This document shows, piece by piece, positions 20,843 through 28,272 of a DNA stretch of 30,092 bases (the first letter of the stretch is position 1; every line of letters begins with the position of its first letter). The translations under genes were made by a program, and so were the position numbers. The DNA is from a virus. The stretch lies in IMG/VR virus record IMGVR_UViG_3300050821_008234, positions 1-30,092 of that record. The stretch is one strand, 5' to 3'. The notes beneath the pieces are model-generated. The model was not told where the DNA came from. It searched no databases and saw nothing but the letters and a program-made list of their open reading frames with translations.

Positions 20843-23007
20843 CGACGACGATGAGGCTCCCCGAAAAAAAAGATTTTCGCGACGGATTGCTCCTCGAAAT
20901 GCAAAGCCGCGAATTCGAAATCACCGAAGTGATTTTCCGCGGAAACAAAGACCGCGGGAAAGACGGCAAAAAGAAACCCGCGAAAAAGCGCGCAGCGGAC
21001 GGCGTCGAAGTGATGCCCGAACCGGAAACTCCGGGCGCGGCGGTCGCGGCGAAAGAAGGAGACGCCACCGTACCGGCCGATACGCCACTCGCGGGCGGAA
21101 GCGAAGGAAGAGAAGGCGACGACACGGACGAAATGGAAATCGCGCTCTCATCTGAATTTCCGGTTAAGCGGTGGTTTGGAACGGAGATTCTCGACCACTC
21201 GAAAGAGGCGGTCGACCTTTCGCGCGCCAAGCGCGGCCTTTCGTTTTTGGTGGACCACGATTCTCGCGACGTGGTGGGAATCATCGAAGGCATTCGGCTC
21301 GATGACGACAAACGTCTCCGCGGCAATGTGCGATTTTCCGCGAACGCTCCGGCCCAGGCCGTGAAGCGCGACATCGAGGACGGCATCCGGCGTTTCATTT
21401 CGGTCGGTTACATGGTCAACGAATTCGTGCTCGAAAAATCCTCGGATACCGAGGGCGACACCTATCGCGCGACCCGCTGGATGCCTGTCGAGGCCAGCTC
21501 CGTCGCCGTGCCCGCCGACCCTACGGTCGGACACAACCGCAACGAGCGCAGGTTTTTCCCGATTCACATTCGCAGTATCAATCCGGCTTCCAAGCCGAAT
21601 CTCACGGAGGCGTCTATGGCAACCGAAGTTAAAGAAGCACAGACCGCCGCGGCTGAAATTTTTCGGCTCGGCAAGCGGCACAATATCGACCACGAACTCG
21701 TTGCAAAAATGGTCGAGGAAGGAATCACACCGGACCAGGCCTCGCAGCGCATTCTCACAATTCTCGGCGAGCGCGGCTCGGCTCGTCCGCTCGGGCAACC
21801 AGGCGCGGAACAAGTCGAGCAAGAGGTCCGTCTCAGCGAAACTGAGCAGCGCGATTACAACCTGGCCCGCGGAATCATGGCGATGGTCACCAACCGCGAA
21901 TTCGCGGAGACCGGCTCGAACAAGACCGTGAATTGTCTGGAACTGGAAATCTCCTCGGCCATCGAGAAGCGCAGCAAACAGGCGAGCCACGGCGGTCTGT
22001 TCGTGCCCTGGACGATTCGGCACGTTGAGGACCCGGACCTGGCGAAGCGATACCCGAAACTGTTCGAAATGCATCGCGCTCTTTCCGGGCGTGAACCGGT
22101 TCAGAAACGCGCGGGCCTCTACACCGGAACGGTCGCCACGGGCGGCGCGCTGGTGTTCGTTGAGCCCGGCGAATTCATTCAATTTCTTTACAACCGGATG
22201 CGCGTCAAGGAATTGGGCGCGCGGACAATCACCGGGTTGCGCGATAACGTCGCCTACCCGAAGCAAACCGGAAAAGCGACCGGCTCGTGGGTCGCGGAAA
22301 ATCCGGGCGTCGACGTTACCGACAGCGCGTTGACTCTGGCGCAGATTCCCGCGTCTCCGCACACGTATCAATCCTCGTCCAGCTATTCGCGGCAATTGCT
22401 CGCGCAAGCGGTCGTGGATGTCGACACCCTCGTGCGCGAAGACCTTTCGTTGGACATGGCCCTGGCCATCGATTTCGCGGCTATCAATGGAACGGGCGGA
22501 ACCCAACCGACCGGCATTCTCCAGACGACCGGCGTCACGCTCTACAACATGATTGCCGACGCCGGAAACGGCGGCGCGCCCGCCTGGGATGACATCGTGA
22601 ACATGACGATTCAGCTCGAAGTCGCGAACGCCGACCAGCTCGGCGAAGGCGCTTGGCTCACGACGCCAGAAACGAAAGGCAAACTGAAGCGCACGGCGCG
22701 ACTCGCGAACACGGTCGGCTTCCCGATTTGGGTCGACGACAACACCGTTGACGGCTACATGGGGCGGTCGACGAACCAGGTGCCGAAGAACGGCACGAAG
22801 GGCACCGGCACGAATCTCCACACGCTCATCCGTGGAGTTTTCGAAACGATGGTCATTTCCATGTGGGGGAATGGCTTCGAACTTGTCGTCGACCCCTATC
22901 GTTTGAAAAAGCAAGGAATGGTCGAGCTGACCACGTTCATGCTCGTCGACGTGACGCTGAAATATCCGAGCGCGTTCGTCGCCGCGAAGTACGTCATCCC
23001 AACCTAA
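20839..23007 (+). CDS. Prohead protease-major capsid protein fusion
   Basis: The protein has 722 residues. An N-terminal charged region of about 100 residues (Lys-rich, then acidic) precedes an HK97-type prohead protease. Likely catalytic residues are H140 (F-L-V-D-H-D), S188 (R-F-I-S-V-G-Y) and E218 (M-P-V-E-A-S-S-V). From about residue 330 the sequence is an HK97-fold capsid protein: V-E-P-G-E-F-I-Q-F-L-Y-N-R-M, V-A-Y-P-K-Q-T and G-G-T-Q-P-T-G-I-L. The protease normally cleaves the scaffold and itself, releasing capsid subunits; the fusion implies self-cleavage between 240 and 330. RBS AGGAGG. An intrinsic terminator follows. Confidence 0.95.
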   Translation: MTTTMRLPEKKDFRDGLLLEMQSREFEITEVIFRGNKDRGKDGKKKPAKKRAADGVEVMPEPETPGAAVAAKEGDATVPADTPLAGGSEGREGDDTDEMEIALSSEFPVKRWFGTEILDHSKEAVDLSRAKRGLSFLVDHDSRDVVGIIEGIRLDDDKRLRGNVRFSANAPAQAVKRDIEDGIRRFISVGYMVNEFVLEKSSDTEGDTYRATRWMPVEASSVAVPADPTVGHNRNERRFFPIHIRSINPASKPNLTEASMATEVKEAQTAAAEIFRLGKRHNIDHELVAKMVEEGITPDQASQRILTILGERGSARPLGQPGAEQVEQEVRLSETEQRDYNLARGIMAMVTNREFAETGSNKTVNCLELEISSAIEKRSKQASHGGLFVPWTIRHVEDPDLAKRYPKLFEMHRALSGREPVQKRAGLYTGTVATGGALVFVEPGEFIQFLYNRMRVKELGARTITGLRDNVAYPKQTGKATGSWVAENPGVDVTDSALTLAQIPASPHTYQSSSSYSRQLLAQAVVDVDTLVREDLSLDMALAIDFAAINGTGGTQPTGILQTTGVTLYNMIADAGNGGAPAWDDIVNMTIQLEVANADQLGEGAWLTTPETKGKLKRTARLANTVGFPIWVDDNTVDGYMGRSTNQVPKNGTKGTGTNLHTLIRGVFETMVISMWGNGFELVVDPYRLKKQGMVELTTFMLVDVTLKYPSAFVAAKYVIPT

Positions 23008-23017
23008 AACAATTTTC

Positions 23018-23056
23018 CGAGCCGGGGAAAAATTCCCCGGCTCGCATTCTTTTTTT
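23018..23056 (+). terminator. Intrinsic terminator after capsid gene
   Basis: CGAGCCGGGG (23018-23027) and CCCCGGCTCG (23035-23044) form a perfect 10-bp stem with a 7-base loop, followed by a T-rich tract with seven consecutive Ts (23050-23056). It lies 11 bases after the capsid stop. Partial termination here would make more capsid message than downstream tail message. Confidence 0.9.
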
Positions 23057-23072
23057 CCGAGAGGAGCAATCC

Positions 23073-23537
23073 ATGACCACCGTTTCGACGCATCACGACC
23101 CGCCGCCGGTCAGTGCGGGTTTCCGGCCAGAAGAAACCGTGCAGGTGGAAATTCTGAAACCCATCATCGTCGGGGGCGAAGATTGCGAACCCGGCGACGT
23201 TGTCAACGCCTACGAAAACGAGGCGCGCATCATCATCGGCGAAGGCTCGGCAAAATCGCCGGGACCGACCGCGCCGCCCGTCTGCAGTACCACGCCCTAT
23301 GTCTCGGGCACTGGGACGGTTGGCCAAACTCTGCAATGCACGATGGGCAATTGGACCGGCGAACCGACGAGTTATTCCTATCTCTGGAAGCGCGACGGCG
23401 TGACCGATGTTGGGACGGGAAATGCTTACACGGTCGCCGACATCGATGTCGGACATAGCCTTACCTGCATCGTCACCGCGACCAACGCGAAGGGCTCGAC
23501 GGCAGCGCCGCCATCGAATGCCGTTGCAGTCGCCTAA
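23073..23537 (+). CDS. Ig-domain virion protein (probable capsid decoration)
   Basis: The protein has 154 residues from an ATG behind GAGAGGAG. Residues 25-65 (V-E-I-L-K-P-I-I-V-G-G-E-D-C-E-P-G-D-V-V) form a small module also present in the gene at 23618. Residues about 75-154 are an Ig-like domain: V-G-Q-T-L-Q-C-T-M-G-N-W-T-G, Y-S-Y-L-W-K-R-D-G and L-T-C-I-V-T-A-T-N-A. The C...W...C core is typical of Ig domains displayed on phage heads. Its place directly after the capsid gene and terminator fits a decoration protein; attachment is inferred. Confidence 0.75.
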   Translation: MTTVSTHHDPPPVSAGFRPEETVQVEILKPIIVGGEDCEPGDVVNAYENEARIIIGEGSAKSPGPTAPPVCSTTPYVSGTGTVGQTLQCTMGNWTGEPTSYSYLWKRDGVTDVGTGNAYTVADIDVGHSLTCIVTATNAKGSTAAPPSNAVAVA

Positions 23538-23554
23538 TTTTCCTTACCCGAAAA

Positions 23555-23591
23555 AGGGCTTCGGCCACTGAGCCCTCAGCATTCAGTGGCC
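23555..23591 (+). promoter_or_regulatory. Overlapping alternative hairpins before small head gene
   Basis: GGCCACTGA (23563-23571) pairs with TCAGTGGCC (23583-23591), a 9-bp stem followed by eight As. AGGGCT (23555-23560) can instead pair with AGCCCT (23571-23576), which would break the first stem. The two structures are largely exclusive, as in attenuators. The A-run makes it a poor terminator on the + strand, so a role in message stability or translation of the gene at 23618 is more likely. Confidence 0.5.
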
Positions 23592-23617
23592 AAAAAAAAG
23601 AAAACGAGGAGACCACA

Positions 23618-23881
23618 ATGGCTGCACCGAAAGAATTGAGAGTCAAACTCCTGCGAGCCTGCATCGTCGGAGGGCAAGACGGGGCCGTGGGCGATGTGTT
23701 CGCGGTCTCGCGCGTCCAGGCGGCAATCCTGGTCGGCGACGGACTCGCGACGTTAATCGACGGCGGTCGCGCTCCGTACTCCGTGACGGTCGAGACGCCG
23801 GAACACGGCGACCCGGCACCGCGGAAAATTTCGTCCGGTCCGCCACAGGTCGCAGAGAAGGCGGGCGCAAAGCGCGAATGA
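23618..23881 (+). CDS. Small head-region protein, paralogue of 23073 N-terminus
   Basis: The protein has 87 residues with GAGGAGACC before the ATG. The core V-K-L-L-R-A-C-I-V-G-G-Q-D-G-A-V-G-D-V-F-A, then A-A-I-L-V-G-D-G-L-A-T, aligns residue by residue with residues 25-65 of the Ig-domain protein. That suggests duplication of a capsid- or DNA-binding module with loss or gain of the Ig domain. The C-terminus is a Pro/Lys-rich tail. The stop overlaps the next ATG. Likely a head protein in the position of lambda FI, but function is not established. Confidence 0.65.
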   Translation: MAAPKELRVKLLRACIVGGQDGAVGDVFAVSRVQAAILVGDGLATLIDGGRAPYSVTVETPEHGDPAPRKISSGPPQVAEKAGAKRE

Positions 23882-24210
23882 CGACGATTTGGCAAGACGG
23901 CGATATACCGACGCTCTTGCAGGCGACCGGCGCGGTCCCATGCACCATCGATGGGGTCGCCGGAATTGCCTTGATGGATTGGAACGACGAGCTACTGACG
24001 GGAGACCCGGCGCGCGCGCAGGTGATTATCGGCCAGCCGATGCTCACGATTCAGACCTCGGCCTTTCCCGCCGTCAAAGTCGATTCGGTCGTGGTCATCG
24101 ATGGGAAATCGTACACCGTGCGCGAGCGGCTGAAATACGGCGACGGCGGAACGACGAAATTATTTCTCGGCCCGCCACCAGCGAGCAAGACGGCGACCGG
24201 CGAGGGTTAA
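23878..24210 (+). CDS. Head-tail attachment protein, FII-like
   Basis: The protein has 110 residues, with the ATG overlapping the previous stop. The central pattern I-A-L-M-D-W-N-D-E-L-L, then V-I-I-G-Q-P-M-L-T-I-Q-T-S-A-F, then S-V-V-V-I-D-G-K-S-Y-T-V-R-E-R-L-K-Y-G-D-G, is that of the lambda FII / head-tail joining family: a small beta-barrel, with the I-D-G-x-x-Y-x-V strand typical. In lambda FII binds the connector and provides the tail docking site. Position between head and tail genes agrees. Confidence 0.75.
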   Translation: MTTIWQDGDIPTLLQATGAVPCTIDGVAGIALMDWNDELLTGDPARAQVIIGQPMLTIQTSAFPAVKVDSVVVIDGKSYTVRERLKYGDGGTTKLFLGPPPASKTATGEG

Positions 24211-24213
24211 TCG

Positions 24214-24675
24214 ATGTCCAGCATTCGCGAGCAAATTTTCGTGGCGGCGGCGGCGCTCCTGGCGGGAACGGGCGGACCCGCGGGTCTCACCGTGACGCGC
24301 GAGCGATTGCGGCCCATCGAAAAAGAAAGTTTGCCCGCGGTCCTGCTCTACGCGGACGACGACGCGCCGAAACCGCTGGCCGGACAAACCTACCAGGCTC
24401 CGCTCACCGAGAGGCAACTCTCGCTCGTGGTGGAGTGCCGCGCGGATGCGGGCACCGGCCCGCCGGATGTGGCGCTCGACCCGCTCCTCGTGTGGGTGAC
24501 AAACACGCTCATCGCCAACGAAAAGTTTGGAGGTTTGGCCAGTGGAATCGACGAGCAGCGGACGGCGTGGCTTTCGCGTGAGGGAGAAATCGCCGTCGCA
24601 GCCGCGGCGATTCACTTCACGGTGAAATACCGGACGGCGCGGGCCGACCTAACAAAGAAAGACCCGAATTCTTAG
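24214..24675 (+). CDS. Tail terminator protein (gpU-like)
   Basis: The protein has 153 residues, starting three bases after the previous stop. The pattern I-R-E-Q-I-F-V-A-A-A-A-L-L, then V-T-R-E-R-L-R-P-I-E-K-E-S-L-P-A-V-L-L-Y, then L-S-L-V-V-E-C-R-A and A-A-I-H-F-T-V-K-Y-R-T, is that of lambda gpU-like minor tail proteins, which cap the tail tube and stop its growth. Position just before the tail-tube gene is the conserved one. Assignment by pattern and order. Confidence 0.75.
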   Translation: MSSIREQIFVAAAALLAGTGGPAGLTVTRERLRPIEKESLPAVLLYADDDAPKPLAGQTYQAPLTERQLSLVVECRADAGTGPPDVALDPLLVWVTNTLIANEKFGGLASGIDEQRTAWLSREGEIAVAAAAIHFTVKYRTARADLTKKDPNS

Positions 24676-24685
24676 AGGAGGAAAT

Positions 24686-25480
24686 ATGCCAGGACTCTTG
24701 TATCCGGTGCCGCACCTTCCGATGCTCGGCAAAGGCTCGATTCTGTTCGACGTTTTCGACGCGAATGGAAATTTGACCGGCGCGCAGCATTTGGGGAATT
24801 GCACGAAACTCGAATTGGACATCAAGGACGACATCGCGACGCTGTTTCAATCCATCAACAAAAACGTTTCGCTGATTGCGTCCGCCCTGAAAAAGCGCGA
24901 ACCCTCGGTGAGCATCACCGGGACGGATTTTTCGGCGGCGCACATGGCCATTGTGATGATGTCCGCGGGCGTGGTGCCGCTCGTCGGAACCGTGCAGACG
25001 ATTACCGCGGAGGCGCTCGCCTCTGCCACGGCCACGAAACACGGAAAGTTTTTCCGCACGCTCAACATGAATCTCGACGTGAGTCTCCCGGCGAATACCG
25101 TCGTGCATCAGGGCGGCACGGCGCTCATTCAGGGAACGGACTACATCATTTCCGACCCACAGCTCGGCCTGATTTATTTTCCGACGGCGAGCGCGGTCAT
25201 CGACACGACGGCGGTCACCGTCGATTACAAGACGCTCGTGGCCACAAACAACCAGGTGAACGGAGCGACGCAGCCCTACATCAAGGGCAAACTCACCTTC
25301 GACCCGGACCCGACCGATGGGCAGAAAATCGCTCTGGACATTTGGCAGGTGAATCTCAACCCAAACGGCGCGCTCGGCCTGATTGCCGACGACTATGGGA
25401 ATTGGACGCTCAAGGGAATGATTCTCGACAGCACGGCGTCGCATCCCACGGCCCCGTATTTCCAGGCGACTTTCTTTTAA
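24686..25480 (+). CDS. Major tail tube protein
   Basis: The protein has 264 residues with a very strong GAGGAGG site, as expected for an abundant virion protein. The sequence is beta-rich throughout (K-L-E-L-D-I-K-D-D-I-A-T-L, V-S-I-T-G-T-D-F, L-T-F-D-P-D-P-T-D-G-Q, W-T-L-K-G-M-I-L-D). It sits between the tail terminator and the G/GT pair, the position of lambda gpV. The tube protein polymerises around the tape measure. No C-terminal Ig domain is apparent. After it, 144 bases hold a GGAGACC/GGTCTCC inverted repeat (25495-25501, 25543-25549) but no gene. Confidence 0.8.
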   Translation: MPGLLYPVPHLPMLGKGSILFDVFDANGNLTGAQHLGNCTKLELDIKDDIATLFQSINKNVSLIASALKKREPSVSITGTDFSAAHMAIVMMSAGVVPLVGTVQTITAEALASATATKHGKFFRTLNMNLDVSLPANTVVHQGGTALIQGTDYIISDPQLGLIYFPTASAVIDTTAVTVDYKTLVATNNQVNGATQPYIKGKLTFDPDPTDGQKIALDIWQVNLNPNGALGLIADDYGNWTLKGMILDSTASHPTAPYFQATFF

Positions 25481-25624
25481 GCGCGGGGGAACGAGGAGAC
25501 CAAAGCCTCACCGCGCAAACCGCTCTTGCACGGCGCTTGAATGGTCTCCGGCGCTGTGTGGGACAACGGGGGTGGGTACCCTGAGCACCTGCCCCTGTTC
25601 GAATTTTTCGCAAGGAGACCAGAA

Positions 25625-26098
25625 ATGGAGATGACACTCGACGGTCGGAAATTTCACGGCGTCACCGATGCAATGGCATCGGTGCAAGACGATTACATCA
25701 TGACCCAACTGCGGCGGTCCGGCGCGACCGACGTACTGATGGGCATCGAGGCGTCGACGGACGAAGAGAGGGCCGCGCGGTCGCGAGAAATGTTCGACCG
25801 CATCGTGGAAAGCGGGCGCAAGTACAGATTGCTCGCCGGTCTCCTCATCGAAGAGGGCAAAACGTGGAATCAGGAAGAGGCGGAAAAAAACGCGGCACGC
25901 TTTGCGGCGATTACCGACACCGAAGAAAAGCTCACCATGAACCGCGAGATTATGCGCCATGTGCAATTTTTTTTTCTACGCGAGCCCGAATCCTTAAAGA
26001 CTTCCCCGAACTCTTCGAACCAGAGCAACGAGGTCCCCGCTACCGCGAGCGCGGAGGGCGCGACCTCGGAGATTTCGCGCTCGTCATCCGCTCCGTAG
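25625..26098 (+). CDS. Tail assembly chaperone, G-like (unshifted product)
   Basis: The protein has 157 residues from the ATG at 25625 behind AAGGAGACC. An upstream ATG at 25541 lacks a ribosome-binding site. The N-terminal part (M-T-L-D-G-R-K-F-H-G-V-T, then D-D-Y-I-M-T-Q-L-R-R-S) and the helical middle are typical of tail assembly chaperones. These coat the tape measure during assembly and are absent from the finished virion. After the T-run at 25967 the unshifted frame becomes low-complexity Ser/Asn/Pro/Ala sequence, as often seen past a frameshift site. Confidence 0.75.
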   Translation: MEMTLDGRKFHGVTDAMASVQDDYIMTQLRRSGATDVLMGIEASTDEERAARSREMFDRIVESGRKYRLLAGLLIEEGKTWNQEEAEKNAARFAAITDTEEKLTMNREIMRHVQFFFLREPESLKTSPNSSNQSNEVPATASAEGATSEISRSSSAP

Positions 26099-26295
26099 CC
26101 GGGAACAACCCGGCGCGATTCGAAGAAATCCGCGGATGGGCGCTGCGCGATTTGTTTTTGTTTTACTTGGCGCAATTGCGGGAGACGAAGCGGCAGGAAT
26201 ATTTCGTCGACTATCTCGTGTGGGCAATCCTGGCACCGCACCAGAAACGCGCCGACAAGCCGCCCGCCCTGCCCAAGATTCTGAAAGGGGTTTGA
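25625..26295 (+). CDS. Tail assembly chaperone GT-like -1 frameshift fusion
   Basis: Slipping back one base on the run of nine Ts (25967-25975) joins about 117 residues of the G-like protein to about 106 residues in the overlapping frame: S-T-R-A-R-I-L-K-D-F-P-E-L-F-E-P, then W-A-L-R-D-L-F-L-F-Y-L-A-Q-L, then Y-L-V-W-A-I-L-A-P-H-Q. The result is about 223 residues ending one base before the tape-measure start. The downstream frame has no credible start of its own and a protein-like composition. This is the G/GT arrangement conserved in long-tailed phages; the ratio of products sets tail assembly. Confidence 0.8.
25967..25975 (+). promoter_or_regulatory. Programmed -1 ribosomal frameshift site (T9)
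   Basis: Nine consecutive Ts read CAA-TTT-TTT-TTT-CTA in the upstream frame and allow tandem slippage of Phe-tRNAs (T-TTT-TTT heptamers) into the frame that begins TCT-ACG-CGA. The site lies 131 bases before the stop of the unshifted frame. No strong pseudoknot was identified by eye downstream. Confidence 0.75.
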
Positions 26296-26296
26296 A

Positions 26297-28270
26297 TTGT
26301 CGACGCCTCCGAATGTTAGCGTAGCATTCACCGCCGAAGACCGCGGCATCTCCGCGGCGATTAGCTCACTCTCGAACCAATTGAAGCAGCTCGCGGTCCA
26401 GCAAAAAGAGGTCGCCGCGAGCGCGACCGAGACGGCGGCAGCGGAGGAAAGTCTCTCCGGGTCGATGCATGAGGCGAAAGGCGCGGCGGCACTCCTCGGC
26501 GAAGAAGTCGGCGTCAAACTCAACCGGCACTTGCGCGGCGTGCTGGCCTCGTCGGAAACCCTCGGCCCACTCCTGGCGGCGGCGTTTCCGATTGCCGCGG
26601 CCCTCGGTTTCACGGAAGTTATCATCCAGGCCGCGGAGAAAATGGCCGAATTTATTTCGGAACAGCTCATCTATACCGAGGACCAGAAAAAAGCCTACGA
26701 AATCGAGGTCGAGTTCAACAAGGAAATCATCCGGCACATCGACTCGATGAAGAAGCTCAACGCCGAATATGAACGGATGGGAAAAAGTGCGGTCCAGGTG
26801 GCCAACATCGACGTGCGCGACCTGAATAAGGCGCTCGCGGACGCTTCGACAAACCTCGAGGAGGTCAAAAAGAAACTGAGCGCACCGTTACCGGAGGCCT
26901 CGTTTGTGCAGCGCGCGCGCGGGGCGGTTGGCGCGATGCTCAGTGGAACGGGCGGACTATTTGGATTAGGCGGGGCGGGCGAAGCGGAGAAACAAGTACA
27001 GGCGGACGCGCAGCGCGCGCGCGAACTCGAAGTGAAGAAAGCCGCGGACGCACAGGAAGAAGTCGCCGCGCAATTGCGAAACGCGGAACAAAATCGCACG
27101 CTCGTGACCCAGGAAGAGGCGGACAAACGGCAAAAGGCGCGCGACGAAGCGGATGCCAAACTCCTCGCGGCTGGCGTCCGATATTTGGAAGGGGAGCAAC
27201 GGCTCGCCGACGAACAGAAAAAACTCGCGACCGAAATCGCGGATTTTTGGTCGAAGGAACAAGAGCGGGTCAGCATCAACGCATCGAAACAACTCGATAC
27301 GCAAATCGAGGCGGATGCGAAATTTCGCGACAAGCAGAAAGCCAACGCGGAGCGCGCGGCGACCGACGCGATTGCGCTCCAACAACGCGAAATCGAACGG
27401 CGCGCGGCCCGCGGTCTCATCACGGGCGCACAGGAAACCGCGCAGCTAAAGCAACTCGCGCAACAGAAGCTCGACATCGAAAACGATTACATCAATGCGC
27501 AGATAGCGGAAATTCAAACGCGCCTTTTGACGGATACGGGCGAGGCCTACGCGAAAGACCTCGAGGAGTACACCGCGCTCCTCGAACAGAAGCGCGCGGC
27601 GCAAGACCGTTACAATTCGGAAACCGCCGCGGCGACCGATGCAGGTGCGAAACATCTTTCGGCGTTTGCGACCGCGCAAAAATCAATCGCTCAGAATATC
27701 GGGCAGTTTTTCACCACGGGAATCACCCAGGCGAAATCCTTCGGCGACGCCTTCGCGAATCTGGCGAAATCCATCATCGGCGACCTGCAAAAGATGGCGG
27801 CGGAATTCGTGCTCACCGCTATCAAGAAAAAACTCCTCGGCGACACGGGCGGCGAAGGTGGCGGCGAGGGCGAGGGCGGCGGCGGCCTCGGCGGATTCCT
27901 GGGGGGGATTCTCGGCGCGATTAAATTCGCAAGCGGCGGTCCGGTCACGGGTCCAGGCGGACCGAAATCGGATGTGATTCCGGCGATGCTCTCGTCCGGC
28001 GAATTCGTGCTGAACGCGGAGGCAGTGAAGGCCCTCGGCCAGGCGAATCTCGAAACCCTGAACATGGCGACGCATGTTCCCCACCTCGCCGCGGGCGGAT
28101 TCGTGGGCGGCGGCGGCGCGGCGACGGCGAGCGAGATTTCGATGGGGATTGGGCTAGACGAGGGGCTTATCCTGCGGCATTTGGGCAGCAAAGCGGCAGG
28201 AAAGGTCATCCTACAGCAGCTCACAAACAATTCGAAGGGAGCGCAGCGGGCGCTCTCAAGGACGGACTAG
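26297..28270 (+). CDS. Tail tape measure protein
   Basis: The protein has 657 residues from a TTG start behind AAAGGGG, one base after the GT stop. The sequence is mostly coiled-coil, rich in Ala/Glu/Gln/Lys (about 20-60 and 240-450), with a hydrophobic stretch at about 88-115. The Gly-rich region near 520-545 and the block F-A-S-G-G-P-V-T-G-P-G-G-P-K-S-D-V-I-P-A, followed by M-L-S-S-G-E-F-V-L-N-A-E-A-V, are typical of tape measure C-termini. It fixes tail length. At about 0.15 nm per residue, a tail of roughly 100 nm would be expected (inference). Confidence 0.92.
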   Translation: MSTPPNVSVAFTAEDRGISAAISSLSNQLKQLAVQQKEVAASATETAAAEESLSGSMHEAKGAAALLGEEVGVKLNRHLRGVLASSETLGPLLAAAFPIAAALGFTEVIIQAAEKMAEFISEQLIYTEDQKKAYEIEVEFNKEIIRHIDSMKKLNAEYERMGKSAVQVANIDVRDLNKALADASTNLEEVKKKLSAPLPEASFVQRARGAVGAMLSGTGGLFGLGGAGEAEKQVQADAQRARELEVKKAADAQEEVAAQLRNAEQNRTLVTQEEADKRQKARDEADAKLLAAGVRYLEGEQRLADEQKKLATEIADFWSKEQERVSINASKQLDTQIEADAKFRDKQKANAERAATDAIALQQREIERRAARGLITGAQETAQLKQLAQQKLDIENDYINAQIAEIQTRLLTDTGEAYAKDLEEYTALLEQKRAAQDRYNSETAAATDAGAKHLSAFATAQKSIAQNIGQFFTTGITQAKSFGDAFANLAKSIIGDLQKMAAEFVLTAIKKKLLGDTGGEGGGEGEGGGGLGGFLGGILGAIKFASGGPVTGPGGPKSDVIPAMLSSGEFVLNAEAVKALGQANLETLNMATHVPHLAAGGFVGGGGAATASEISMGIGLDEGLILRHLGSKAAGKVILQQLTNNSKGAQRALSRTD

Positions 28271-28272
28271 CA

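Noticed and set aside
21148-22914. 588-codon open frame on the minus strand opposite the capsid fusion
   Set aside because: Codon periodicity of the real gene keeps the antisense frame open. The product has no plausible domain and no start signal. The same holds for the long minus frames at 19412-20752 and 28276-29472.
24330-24581. Arg/Gly-rich open frame on the + strand overlapping the FII-like and U-like genes
   Set aside because: It is out of frame with two genes of recognisable pattern and has the composition of a shifted GC-rich reading.
25495-25549. tRNA-like or small gene between tail tube and G-like gene
   Set aside because: The 7-bp GGAGACC/GGTCTCC repeat gives only a simple long hairpin, no cloverleaf forms, and no start codon follows the ribosome-binding-like site.
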